Assembly (NCBI GenBank): GCA_030562195.1
Contig: JAUJPP010000011.1
Coordinates: 9,052,001-9,116,000, forward strand
Direction of reading: 5' to 3'
Length of the DNA: 64,000 bases
From: Nipponacmea schrenckii
Taxonomy: Eukaryota; Mollusca; Gastropoda; Lottiidae
A model generated the notes under the pieces. That model did no database searches and was not told where the DNA came from. It worked only from the letters and a program-made list of their open reading frames with translations. The position numbers and the translations under genes were made by a program. The first letter of the stretch is position 1. Each line of letters begins with the position of its first letter. This document shows, piece after piece, positions 38,901 through 53,900 of the stretch.

Positions 38901-41900
38901 AAAACTTACCCACATAACACAGTTAAATCACCGGAAAACTTGAATCGACCAACCATAGCCACACACTCCTGAGACATGGCTGTACATTCTGAATAAAATA
39001 ATAATATTACTTTACACTTTGGTTCATAATTTGATGGAGTTAAACTATCTCCTATCACCTAAGTCGCTACCTAATGAAAGTTCGAAGTTTGAACCTAAGC
39101 GTGAATTCAACCAATGAAAAGTGTTGTCTAAAGTGAACTTACCGGATGACATATCCTTTGTTGAGACGCTTCTCTCTGAAAACAAACCGAGGTTATACGC
39201 ATGATTAACATATTTGTAAGGATATCACGGAAAATTCACTGTATTTAAGTGAAAAATTGGAGTGTAAATTCGTTTAGGAACCATCATTAAATGGCGAAGA
39301 TTGTTTGCAATACAAACGAATGTGAGATGAATGTATGTTTCGTAATAAATGTACAACTACGTTACTTAAAATCTGCCAAAAATTAAAATTACTGAATCAT
39401 ATAATACATGTAATTTGAAAATGAAGTTAAACGTTTTTAGAATCTGGTTAATTTCCAGCACTGAATGGAATAGTACCAAATTGATATATAGATTACAGTC
39501 TTCTACGATGAGTTATTATAATAATATTCATAGTAATAATAATAATGATAAAGATAACAACTAATAATTGATGATGATTATTAATTAGATAAATTAAGAA
39601 ATAAATAGATACCTTCAACCTCTTCGATAATACCACCTACAATAATGAATAACAATATATCTATATAGTTATCTATGATTACATAATATTCTACATCACA
39701 ATACGTCTTTTCATCTTGACAGCTTTGGAGTTAAGCTCGAAACTGTATTATTATTATTTATCCAGTCAAATTAATACCACTTAACTTTTTTCAAAAATAT
39801 TGTTTATGCAAATTATTTTATATGCGAACGTACCCATTACAATTCTGTTTGAATAAAATAACCTATTTTCAAATATACGTATCTCGGAAAGTTAAATATG
39901 GACAACTTAGATAAAGGCATAGCTATGTAATGTTTATTTTTTGATCGATTTGCTTCAAAATTGGTGTTTGTACTTTTGACAGAACTTTCATGCAAAGTGC
40001 AGTTTCGAAAATTTTTTAGATAAATTTTAATTAATTTTTAGAAAATCCACACGTCTATACCTTCTATTCTATTTGCACGAAAATTGATAGGTAGGTATAA
40101 AAGAAATTATCAATAAAGATTCTAAAAAACATTTTCCCAAAAATTTCATATTTGTTGATTTGTACCAATAATATCTATATTTTAAACTTTTGTCGTTTAT
40201 CCTATCCTATTTGTCTGCTATTTTTAATCCGATTTTTTTCAAAATTGTTTTAATTTTGTCTTTGTAATATTTCCTTTCAAATATTTTTTCTTAAAGGCTT
40301 CTTTTTGTAAGGTCACAACTTTTGACCTTGACCTTCCCAATGTCCTTACACAATCAACTTCTTGGATTATAATTTCATCTTCAAAGCATCATATTACATA
40401 AACTAGACTCTTCATGGTAACATTCGAATATATAATATTGCAATGTGCTTATCGTCAGCTTTTAAACTATAGAATATTTAGTTCTATTGAACTAAAAGAC
40501 AAAATTCGAAAAGATTTGTAATGTAAAAATTCCAAATATTAGTCTCTGGGTTATTTCCCGCCTTTTTGGGTTGATGTTGATTGACAAGCGCTCTGTTACT
40601 GATTTTGTTACTATTTTTTTTATAATAATAACTATACATGTATTATAGCCACTGTAGCCAAATATCTCTAAAAGTTAAAGATTGATGAATATTACAGATC
40701 TAACTTACCTCTTTTATTAAGACATGGTAATAAATTAAACAAAGAGTTAAAAAGGTTATGTAACAAAGTCATAAAGTCACGGGGTAAATTTCACACCTTT
40801 TGGGTTGATGTTGAATGACAAGCGATGTGTTACTGGTTTTGTTACCATTATTTTTAAAACAACTATACAAGTTAAAGTTTAAGATTCATAAACAATACAG
40901 ACTGTTAATACAGTGTAAGGATTTCTTTGCGTTTATTGTTTGGTGGAAGTCTATTGTTTGGTGGAAGTCGAATTAGACTCAAACAATATACATTTATTTT
41001 TTAAATGACACTATGTTAAACGGCCAATAAATGTAACAAACATAAAACAGCTCGGAAGCTGCCAGATCTGTAGTGAACAGGTCTAGTTTTTTCTTGTTCT
41101 TGAGTACATCCAAGCAAATAAGCACACCAAAGATAACAAACTAGTCATATATAGTTACAAGTAGCCACAAGTGACATTATTTTGAAAGCAGAAAATCAAC
41201 TTACATTGCTTTAATATCTAAAAAAATTCAAGATGTATATTGGAATATACTCACATCGTCCATTGTACATGGCTCTAGCTGCTGCTATTTTCTGTTTGGC
41301 TCCATCATAATTTGGTATGATATCTCGACATAAATCAATACCTTCATCGTTACATTGAATATTCTTATCTAAAACACTGCAAGTACAAATACAGTATAAA
41401 TGAAATAATGAACCGTACAGGATTACTGGGTTTGCCCCGGTTATTGTGCCATCCGAACGACTAGACGCTTTTTTTGTCATGTCAGCCCCGCTATAAATTT
41501 TCCCTGGGATAAATGAAAAAAATACATGTATAGTTAAGTCCGTGACTCACAAGGTTCGTCATATGAGTTCTATAGCACAGTCGTTTAGAGCTGTTGTTTC
41601 GGATCTTGGTCGACATTTGGAAGTCCGATGATCCTGAGTAGATCATCTCAACTAATAATTCCGGTCGATCCAGCTAAAAGATTTTTAACTGAACATCAGT
41701 TGCTATCCTTGTGAAATTGTATTTATTTTCTTACTAACTTCTCTTATATATGCGGCTTGTCGTGTTTTAAAGTATATTTGATTAATACATAAATAGTATC
41801 AACAATGATGACGATAATGGTAATAAAACAGAAACAAAGATCATACTTACTCACAATCTGTTATTTCATGAATCCTGTCAAACGATTTCTGTCCATACCT

Positions 41901-44900
41901 GTCTTCACACCGTTCAAAATACAGCACACACCCTAAAACATTGATTTTATCACAATATATCAGAACAGGAAATAAAACATACTCCCAAATACAGCATCCA
42001 CTCTCAAATACAACACAAACTCTCAAATACAGCATCCACTCTCAAATACAGAATAAACTCTCAAATACAGCATCCCAGCATATACTCTCAAATACAGCCC
42101 CCCTCTCAAATACAGCCCAAACTCTTAAATACAGCATACACTCTCAAATACAGCATACACTCTAAAGGTCGATTGATTATAGCACGCTATGTAAGTGCAA
42201 ACAATAAAACACAACGGAGATTAAAGAGCTGATAGAATGAAACATAAAACTTACTGAAGTTATCTAAGCCTCTAGTAGACACTGATCGTTTACCTATAAT
42301 AATGTCACAATCATTAATCAAAATATTTCTTTGAGAAATAAAATTTTTACGGCCAGCATTTTAAGGTATAACAATCTTTAATCAAAATCGATGCCGATTT
42401 AAATCACATTACCGTTTATATTATCCAATATCTTAGCGATGGATACGGATCAAAACTACCTCTTTATTCTAGAGGGATCGTTTGAACTCTTAATACTCAA
42501 GACCTAAAATCAAGATGAAATCAGTACTTCAGCTATTACAAATGTTACAAATACACATACCGTCTTTCTTTGACCACCTAAAAAGAAAAAGAATAAATTA
42601 ATCGCTTAAAGCTTATGCCTTCGACCAATCAACAATCAATCGCCGAGTAACGGACATGGACGTCTTTCGAGAAACACGATTAACAATCGCAATCATGAGT
42701 CTTTTGATCGAGGATGTCTAAGAACAAGAGTCTACCAAGCCCCATATGAATATCTTTATCTGACGTCAACATCATGGCTGACAAATAAACGATTCACGGG
42801 TTTTCGCCGCCATGTTTCGTGTGTTGCAAACTCGACCTTGAACTTAGTCAACTAAAGATTTAAGACGTCTACGTTATAAAGCCAATCACAAGATTGAAAA
42901 TTGTTCTGACTTTAAAGGAAAGCCACATTAGAAACATTGAGAAAAGCTGGATACTGTTTTGGATGTTTGACCAAGTGACACATGTAGTCAGAACGCAAAA
43001 CGAAGTATCGATGTACCAAATGTGAATACAAACATCGTACCCTCTTTCATATAGATTCTACTGAAAACAAAAAACTACACGGACCTAATGATAATTTCAA
43101 ATTTGATTGTACCATGGCCATAGCACCGGTAAAAGTCAACAAACCAAATGGACTACAGACTACAAATTCATTTGCATTTCTCGATCCTGGTAGAAGTGTT
43201 ACATTTTGCACATAGTTATTACAGAAATTGGGTCTTCAAGGCAAATAAACGAATTTTATCTTTGGATAGAATGAAAGATAGCAAAAACATTTCTTCATAT
43301 AGAGTTGATAATTTAGGAGTTTACAATTATAACTTAGATAACTCCATCACTAGGGATAGAATACCTGTAAAAACTGGTCATATACCAACTAAAGAAGATA
43401 TAATGAAACGGCTGCACATGAATAAATTAAATATAGCTGAAATAGATTGGTATTGCAATATTGACATCATGATAGGCAATAACATTCCAGATGCGTATAC
43501 ACCATATGAAACTGCTACAGGTCCGAGAAGAACTCCTCATGCCACAAGAACATCTTTTCATGGATACTCTGGAATACGACAATCCTCAACACATACCAGA
43601 AGATGAAATAGTGTTTATCGTGTTGAGGTCCAATAGATTTTAGAAATTGAAAAACTGAATGAATTGGATAAACTTCTACATCAGCAGATTTTTGAATGAT
43701 TTTCGGAGCGAACTAGTGATGACAAGAGTGAAGCTTCCCAACAAGACAATTTTTCGAGAAGGTAGATAACTCTGTCAAACTTTTGAGGATAATTATTAGG
43801 ATGCTTTGCCGTACCATAGATACAGATATAGAACTTCTTGTTAATGAGTTGGTAGCCCGGTGCTCAGTGATAGCAGGTCGCTGACCTGGAAAAGGTCTAG
43901 TCGTTCAGATCGGCAATAACGAGATGAACTGTTCAGATTTTGTGCCAGGTTATCCCCTTGTCAGTGAATCGCAAAAGAGTAGGACTAATGGAAAACCGCT
44001 GCTCGGACTGGGGCTACAAACGTAATTAGACCCTCAGTTGGAAATGGGGGCGCACACTGCATGGCGTTGCCCGTCTTCATTAGCCCATAAGGTGTAGAAC
44101 AGTAGGACGTAAAACTCCATTCATTTCATTTCATTTTTTTGATAATGAGTTTATGGTTACAAAAAGACTACAGTACCTTGAGAAGAAAATGATTTAGAAT
44201 ACCAAAGTCAAGATTGAATACACAGAATTTATGAATTCTGTTCTTAATGATGGTTATGCTGAACAGGTACCATGTGATGAACTTAATCTCAAGAAGAGTA
44301 GAAAGTGGTTTATTCCGCATCTCGGAGCATATCACAAACAGAAATAAAAATTAGAACCGCCTTCGATTGTTCGGACAAATGCTATGGCATTAACGATGTA
44401 CTGCTTGTTGGACCAGATCTTACGAAAAATTTAGTTTAAGTTCTTATGAAATTTAGAATCGGCACAATTGGATAAATTTCTGACACCAACTATATGTTTC
44501 AGCAAGTAAAGGTTCCAATTGAAGATAACCCAGAATCCTTTGGTGCCCTGGTGGTAAGCTACAAGATGTGAGACAATACGGGATGACTTCTGGCCGGTTT
44601 GGTGCTGTATCCTCTCCGAGTGTTGCAACACTACAGATGAGAGCAAGGGACTTTGCCGATAGGTTTAGCAATAATGTAACAAGAGACTATTTTGGAAAAT
44701 TTCTATGTAGATAATTGTCTACGCTCTATTGATGATGAAAAGGAAGCTATTAAATAAGTGAATAATTTAATTGAGATTTGTAAACTTGGTGGATTTAAAT
44801 TACATAACTGGATATCCAACTCACCATCTGTATTGGAAGCCATACCTGAATCTGAATGAGAAAATTTGACTACTACATCACTTGTAAGTGATGAATCAAT

Positions 44901-47900
44901 AATTGAAAGTGCTCTGAATCTCTGACGTTCAAGATTAATATACAAGATCAAACTTATACAAGAAGAGGACTCTTATCCTTTACCAGTTCTATATCTGACC
45001 CTTTGGGACTAACAGATCTAGCAACTGCAAGAATTATGTCAAGAAAAATCTCCTGGGATCAACCAATTGATAAAGTACAGAAACGAAAATGGTGAAAAAT
45101 TTAAAAAACAACAACCTATTTTAGAAAACCTGCATTTTGCATCAAACCAGATAAATTAGAAGATGTATCTATACTTTTTCTGATGCAAGCTTAACTGGTT
45201 ATGGTGTGTGCTGCTACTAACGATTTGTCAACAAATGTGGACTGAAACCTGTAATTTATTGATAGGAAAGTCTAGATTACACCTGCCAAACGCACTACAA
45301 TACCCAGACTAGAATTAACTGCTGCTATAGTTGCTGTTAAATTGACCGTTAAAAACGTTTTCGGAGGAAAGCAAAACTTAGCCCGAAGCGTCTACAAACC
45401 GAAACGAAATTTTTCTTGGACATCGTATCAAACGTTTATTTAAAATTTTGAGATCAAAATTTTATTTTATTTTGTGTATGTTTTATAAGTTTAATTTGCA
45501 ATTAGGCATTTGCCTTTATTGCCTGTATGTACTGACTGATAATGTCTTCTTTTATTCTCTTGTATTGCTGATAAATCATCACACTATCTACCTAATAAAA
45601 GTTTGGAGTTTGAACCTAAGCGTGAATTTGACCAATGAAAAGTGTTGTCTTAAATAAACTTACCGGATGATAATATATCCCTTGTTGAGACGCTTCTCTC
45701 TGAAAACAAAACGAAGATAGACGCATGATTAACATATTTGTAAGGATATCACGGAAAATACACTGTATTTAAGTGAAAAATTGGAGTGTAAATTCATTTA
45801 GGAACCATCATTAAATGGCGAAGATAGTTCGCAATACAAACGAATGGGAGACGAATGTGTGTTTCATAAAAAATGTACAACTACGTTACATTTAAACCTG
45901 CCAAGAATTTACTGCGCCTTCTATCAAGGCAATAACTCATTAAATATTGATGATTTGGGTGATAAACAACAATTTCAGCAAGTTTCTTCAAAATCCGTAA
46001 AGACAATATCTAAAATTACCTATTGTTAATTTTGCATATCTCGGACAGTTTAATGTGGATAACTTCAATAAAGGCATAAAATTAGAAATTTGATTTCAAG
46101 GAAATACAACGAAATCAAACTAGATGCTGTATGTGAAATAATACTTAAAACTTCAAGCAAAAAAACAAGAGATTGAAAACTTTGAAAAATGACGATTTTT
46201 TTTTACTAATAGCGGTTCAATATCCGAATGGGCCTTAAAGCTATGAGGCAAAATGCAAAGGCCAAGCACATTTTCAAAAAAATTGCCAAAAACCGGAGTT
46301 TTCTCATTATCTATTGCAGATACTTGTATATTTGTTGTACCTACAATACCTCTATTTTAATCTTTTGCCGTGTATGCAAATTCTAAACCGTTTTGTCACC
46401 ATCTCGAAAAAAGGAAAATATCGAAAAAATCATATAAGTCCGCCATATTTCATCTTCAAAACATCATATTACATAAACTAGACTCTTCTTGGCAACATTC
46501 GCATTTATAATATTGAAATCTGTTTGTAAGCTTTTAAACAATATATTTTGATTTTATTTTTAGCTATAGATTTACAAATTCAGCACACTCTCTCAAATAC
46601 AGCACACACTATCAAATATAGCATACACTATCAAATATAGCATTCACTCTCGAATACAGCATACACTCTCAAATAGAGCATAAACTCTCAAATATAGCAT
46701 CCACTCTCAAATACAGCATACACTCTCAAATACGGCATACACTTACAAATACAGTATCCACTCTCAAATATAGCATACACTCTCAAATACGGCATACACT
46801 TACAAATACAGCATCCACTCTCAAATACAGCATCCTTGCAAACACTCTCAAATACAGCATCCACTTTCAAATATAGCATACACTCTCAAATATAGCATAC
46901 ACTTACAAATACAGCATCCACTCTCAAATAAAGCACAAACTCTCAAATACAGCATCCACTTTCAAATATAGCATACATTCTCAAATACGGCATACACTTA
47001 CAAATACAGCGTCCACTCTCAAATATAGCATACACTCTGAAATACGGCATACACTTACAAATACAGCGTCCACTCTCAAATACAGCATCCACTCTCAAAT
47101 ACAGCACAAACTCTCAAATACGGCATACACTCTCAAATACAGCATACACTCTCAAATACAACATACTCTCTCAAATACAGCATCCTTGCAAACACTCTCA
47201 AATATAGCATCCACTCTCAAATACAGCATAAACTCTCAAATACAGCATAAACTTTCAAATATAGCATAAACTTTCAAATATAGCATCCACTTTCAAATAC
47301 ATCATATACTCTCAAAGTACAGCATCCACTCTCAAAAACAGCATATACTCTCAAAATACATTATCCACTCCCAAATATAGCATCCACTTCCAAATACATC
47401 ACACACTCTCAAAATACATTATCCACTCTCAAATATAGCATCCACTCTCAAAAACAGCATCCACTCTCAAATACAGCATACAATCTAAAAAAAAAACACA
47501 CACTATCAAATACAGCAATACGGAGATTATAGACCATAAAACTTACCAAAGTTATCTAAGCCTTTAGTAGACAGTGATCGTTTACCTACAATAATATCAC
47601 AATCATTAATTAAAATATTTCTTTGGGAAGTTTTTTACGGCCATTATTTTAAGTAAATCAATATTTAATCAAAATCGATGCCGATTTAAATCACATAACC
47701 CTTTATATTATCCGAATATCCCTTGCATTAAGCGATGGATTCTTACAGATCAAAAACTACCTCTTTCATTCGAGAGGGATCGTTTGCACTCTTAATACTC
47801 ACGAATATCTTAAACCTGCTAAATTGAAAGAAGGTAAAATTATATGAAATAATCTCAAACTTGATGTTGAGACGATGGGTCGCAGCAGACCCATATAACT

Positions 47901-50900
47901 GAAAGGACGTATCAAAGATGAGAAAGGGGATCAATATTAACTTTAGAGAAAACTCGCTATCAAACCTCTAACCTTTATCATGATCTAAAATCAAGATCAA
48001 ATCAGTACATAAGTTATTACAAATGTTACAAATATACATACCGTCATTTTTATTACCTGAAAAGAAAATAAGAAAAAGTACAAATTCATCGCTTGAAGCA
48101 TATACCTTCGACATTCAACATTCAATTACCAAGTTACGGACTCGGGAAGCTAAAAAAATTTGATGCAAATATAAATGATATCGATTACTATACATACCCG
48201 GCTTACTAGCATATATCTATTTGTATAGATCAGGCAATATGAAAATACATGCTCGAAGTCTATTAATCCCGGTTATAATATAGAGCTATAGTACTACTTA
48301 CACACTTTATTGTGATCAGTTTTAGCTCTATTGAGTTTGTCAGCTAAACTAACCCCTTCTGGTGCAAAATCTGCACACTGTTCAGCTACAGTCTCCATAC
48401 AACTAATAAACCTCCCCATAGCACTAAAATTAATATTAACATAACATAATTCATCGTTAAATTTGTAGAGCAAGTTAGAAATACCACTGTTAGAATAGTG
48501 CTCAGTACGTCAATTGTAGAGGGAAAAAGAAATACCTCTGTTACACTAGTGTTTACTACACCAATTGTAGAGCTTTATAGAAATACTACTGTTAAAATAA
48601 GTCAATAAGTCAATTGTAGATTGATATAAAAGCACCAATGTTAAAATACTGCTCAATACATCAACTACAGATAAAGCTATAAAGAAATACACCGTTAATT
48701 TAGCGCTCAATACACCAATTGTAGAGCTATATAGAACTACCACTGCTAAAATAATGATCAATACATCAATTGTAGAGCTATATAGAACTACCACTGTTAA
48801 AATAATGATCAATACATCAATTGTAGAGGTATATAGAACTACCTCTGTTATAATAATGATCAATACATCAATTGTAGAAATAGACATTTTGTAAGTGAAC
48901 TTAAAACCTGGACATTTGTCTGAGGATCCAATAGCATGGGAAATGTTTTAGGTCTTGTTTAAATATTTCTAACATAGTTTACATACAGGTTTTCTGATGT
49001 ATTACACTAATAAATTGTTACCTAAAAATTTATTAAGCCAGTCTGTCTGCTAAATTAAATGTCAAGTGAGTTTTTTTAAAACAATGGATTTCGTCCAAGA
49101 CAGGAATTTATAGTGGGATAAGATTGTATTCACCGATTAGTTAGTAAGATAGCTTGAAAAGCAAGGGAATGTACGCCCACTGGCAATCATTTACTTCTTT
49201 TCTCGGGTGATGTACAATATTCCAAAGTTTTGATTGGGTGATAACAAACAATTTAAACAAAATTCATCAAAATCCATAAGGAATTGTGCCTTGGACAGAG
49301 TTTACGAGCCAAAAACCGAACGCGTTTTAAAGAACACGAGCAATAATTCATATGAAATATTTTTTGATATTTCTTGTTTTCAAGACAGCTTGCCAGGCTA
49401 CGCCCACTGGTAGCATTGATTTAGAATAAAAACTTTTCAGTAAGGTAACAATTAGTGGAATGAAATAATAATAATAACTATTATTTAATATTTTCTAGAT
49501 TTATCTGATTTTCAATAGGGTTCATCCTTAGGTGATTACACATACTCATGCTAAGTTCCGTTAAAATCAGTCAAGAAATGTGACTTGCAGAGAGTTTACG
49601 AGCCAAAAATCGAAATTGTTATAAAGAACAAGGGCAATCAAATATTATGTGATATCTCTTGTTTTCAATAGGGTTCATCCTTGAGTGATAATTAACAAGT
49701 TTAGCAAATTATGTCAAAATCTGTAGAGCATTGTGCCTTTTAGTAAGTTTACAAGCTAAACTTTTGACGCTCTTTCAAAAACAAGGGCGATAACTTATAC
49801 TAAATATTTTTCGATATATATTATCTGATTTTCAATAGGGTACATCCTTAGGTTATTACAAATACTGAAGCCAGGTTATGTCAATATTGCTCAAGAATTG
49901 TGACTTGTAGAGTGTGTACAAGGCAAAAATCCAACACATTTTAAATTTATCTGATTTTCAAAGGGGTTCATCCTTAAGTGATTACACACACTCATGCCTC
50001 CGTTAAAATCAGTCAAGAAATGTGACTTTTATAGAACAAGGTCAATAATTCGTATCAAATATATTTCGATATTTTTTATTTTCAATAGGGTTCATCCTTG
50101 AGTGATATTGACAAATTTCCGCAAGTTTTGTCAAAATCGGCCAAGAATTGTGCCTTGTAGAGTTTTTACAAGCCAAAATTTGAACGCATTTTCAAAAACA
50201 AGGGCAATAACGGATACTATGTTTTTTCGATTTAACTGGTTTATAATAGGGTTCATCTTTGGGTGATAACAAATACTCAAGCCAAGTTTCATCAAAATCC
50301 ATTACGAATTGTTCTTTCAAGCGCGTTTTCAAGAACAAGGGCAATAACTCATACTAGATATTTTTCGATTTCGCTGATTTTCAATAGGGTTAATCCTTGA
50401 GTTATAACTTACTCTTACACCAGGTTTCATCAAAATCAGTTAAGAATTGCACATTGTAGAGTGTTTACGAGTCATTCAAGAACTCATACAAAATTTTTTC
50501 CGATTTCGCCGATTTTCAATAGGGTTCATCCTTGCGTGATCATAAACACTCATATAAAGTTTCAATAAAATCTATCTAGAATTTCACCTTCTTGAGTGTT
50601 TACGAGCAATTGTTGACGGACGGACCGACATGGTTTACGACAATATATGCCCCCCCCCCAATTCCACGTTGGCGTAAAAAAAAACACTTTTTTATGGACT
50701 GCCATGTATCGTCAAGTATCGATACACGACCTCGAGATACGATATGCGTATCATGGCATGATAGATGCTACAAGGATTAAGTATGTAGAGATGTTTCTTG
50801 TATCGACAAAAAAAAAAAAACAAAAAAAAAACACTGATAACATCCATTTATACAATTCAAATTTCCTTTCAGACTTTTGAAGTTTTTGTTAATGGATTAA

Positions 50901-53900
50901 AAGTGGTACTTTGGTTATATCTACATCTCAAGAACATCTCATTGTAACATTGTAAGTACAAATGGTCACAAGGATGGCGAATCTGTCCCTTTAAAAGTAC
51001 GAAATAATTGATTTTATTTAAGGTGTGGACGAAGGCTGGGAACCATCACCAAGTAAGTTATATATTTAATATTAGTTGAAATAATCGAACAATCAGTTCC
51101 AATCATAACATTTTTCATGTATTACAGTGATAAATTATGCATATTGTGACTGTCATCATAAAACGCAAAATGTTAAAATCAGTGTCACACATACACATAA
51201 AACATAAAAACACAGTTTTTCAAAGCATCTTTACTATTTTACAAACAAACTGTTTTTAGTAAAAAATGACAAAGAAATGTACTTACACACAAAGATTTTC
51301 CCTGGGCTTTAATTTTATAGCCTTTCGAATACACTCATAAACTAAATCAGAACATTGCTCTGTAAGACAAAATTACTGTTATGCAAATACATTTGATTTC
51401 AGATCCAGATCACACAATGGCCGGAAATATATATATTGGCAAAAGAAACACCTCTTTGGTTAAAAAATAAGCTCTTCCAATCACAGTGCAGATTATTATT
51501 ATATTATAATATACGACTCCAGCCAATAAAACATCTTTGTGTGCTAAGTTCGTATTTTTGGTCGATATTTGGAACTTGACGTCTGAAATTGCACTTTCTT
51601 TCAGATTTTGTGAGATAATGAGACTTGATAGGCAGAAGGATATTTCTTTTGTTTTGTGGGCAGTGCCACCGAAGTGCATGTTGATAAAATGTAGTGGTCT
51701 AGCTACTTTCATTTTGACCAGTTCATAAGTTCATATCATTTTTAATATTTTGTAGAGAAACTAAGTATTGGCCAGACTTTCATGTTACAAATTGGAATGT
51801 TTTCAACAAGATTTCTGGAAAAAGTTATTGGTTGAATTTGGTGATTTAATTTGGAAGCAGATAGCAAATTGATTATCGGTCTATTTAATTTTTTTTAATC
51901 AGTTGTCTCCCTTGAACTGTTAATATGTAAAAGAAATATTTTCCATCGCTGCCTGCCCTGAACTGTGAAAATTCAACGACAGGTCGGCGTCTTTTTCTCT
52001 CCTTGTTTGTAGAGTGTGTTGTGTATGTTTGGCAACTCTGATCGGTGTGTCGGGATAATCGCCCTCTTCTAAACTTATACCCCTCTTCTAAACTAATACC
52101 ATTTTTTTATTATGACATACTTTTTACAATTGATATTCTAACACATGTGAATACTTCATTGGCTGTTTCAATGCTTAGCCTATATAATGTTCCGTATTTC
52201 ATTTTGCGGTTTAATAGTATACCACCCTGTAATTATCGTTGTTGATTACTTTTGTCTCTATGATAATAACTTACCATCTTCAGACGATCCTGGTACATTC
52301 CTTTTCACTAAATAAATAATAAAAAAAATAATAGAAAATAATAAACTGAACATTCAAAATGTAAACAATATTTTCTGATTTGTGTGGAAGAAATAATCAG
52401 CAGGCGCAAGGTTAGTCCGTTCATGAACAAAATCTCATTTCGTCGAAGTTTCAAGATTTCAATTTGTTGTCACCCTAATATAAGAAGTAGTTTTCTTTAC
52501 ATTGTTATATTAATAATATTTAACTTACGTTCAAAATCACTAGGAATATTTCTTTTCGCTGTAATATAAAAATAAACTATTGGTTTAAGTAAAATACACA
52601 AGGATACCAAATTTATAGTCGAAAATATTCAATAAGCACATAAAATAAACCATCAAAATATCAAGGTTCTATATTTGTGAGTTTATTTCCAAAGGAACGA
52701 ATAAATAAATAAAAACTTACCTGGCATATTTTGATAATTACCTGAAAGTATAAAATTACAAAAAAAAACAACTTAATGTACTGTTATTTAAATAATCATT
52801 TTGCCAAACGACATCAATATTAATTGAGATAAAATGGATTAGCAATATAGACTATGATCAAATAAATGTTAAATCTTAATAAAAATATTTTTATCAAAGT
52901 TTGGAATTGCTCATTTCACGATTTGTTTTTGTTGTCTTCCTGCTTGTCGTATTAACTGTGTATGGTGAGAAGCTATAAGTTATTTGAAATGAATCCTCTA
53001 AATTGCTATTTTAGAGTTTTTAGAGTTTGTATATTTCTATTGCGTTTCATCATGTAAATCCTTGAACTAATACACTAGAAGATACTTACATCTACCAAGC
53101 ATGTTGTTTACTTGGAAAATAAAGTCACCAAAAAATATATCATAAGGAGAGCCACAAGAGTATTGTTTAAATGCACATCTAACTATCTCGACAACTTTCC
53201 TGAAATTAAATTTGAACCGGTTTAAATGGTAAATATTGCTTGAAAGGTTATTTGAGTGTATGAAGTATTCAGCGGGATTTTCTACATTGTTGTATATGAC
53301 ATCTTAAAATCAGTCATTAGGATGGTTAATTTATAATTTAAATAGGCCTATTTATTAATTATGTCTTTGAGTGAGAAATTCAATGACTTGTAAAAAGGAC
53401 TGCCAATGGACTAGACGAGGTATTTATTAATAACTTACGGACATCTAAAGGAGGCTGGTTTATCGTGATCTAAATTCTCTTTTAAAGAGTAGCATTGCCT
53501 GGTAGCTTCAGCGCACTTTTGTCCTAAAATACACCAATACTGTTATTGTCATCTACAGTCAATATTAACTATTAAAGCTAGAAGGATGATCACGACTAGG
53601 TGCCAACGATTGAAGCAAATGTTCAAAGTTACAATTTCGTTTATCTTTTGTCCAAGATATATTCAAATGCTTTAACCATGGCTTTGGTTTCCCACAATTC
53701 GTCATGGTTATCAGGAAATGTTTCTTTATTGGTTCATATAACGGCATTAGAACTGGACTATGGTTGTAAGACTACAATAGAGAAAGCTATAAGAAAAATT
53801 AAAATGAAAAAGTAATCTAATTTAGTTTTGTTAGTGTAAAGAAAATATACCAACCAGTACAGACTTTGTTATATTTAGCTTGAGCAGATTGATATTTGGT

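Larger units (their letters stand above)
39040..42660. repeat. Local duplication, copy 1
   Basis: Homologous in two blocks to 45585-48145. The block at 39040-40480 pairs with 45585-46560, and 41975-42660 pairs with about 46570-48145, including a minisatellite and linker exons. The middle (40480-41975), which holds module 6, is absent from copy 2. Confidence 0.75.
45585..48145. repeat. Local duplication, copy 2 (module deleted)
   Basis: It matches 39040-42660 but lacks the segment with module 6. It has an extra stretch of about 180 bp (about 47790-47980) and a much expanded minisatellite. It contributes three linker exons (45699-45664, 47585-47547, 48056-48042). Confidence 0.75.

Noticed and set aside
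46688..46879. Minus-strand frame rich in YLRVYAVFES repeats (also 41847-42165)
   Set aside because: Translation of the 19-bp minisatellite; no start or splice context that fits a gene.
48546..48887. Minus-strand frame with repeated STIDVLIIIL
   Set aside because: Translation of the about 57-bp tandem repeat in a module intron.
50592..50880. Overlapping plus-strand frames after the GACGGAC block
   Set aside because: They run through homopolymers at the end of a dispersed repeat and have no recognisable content.
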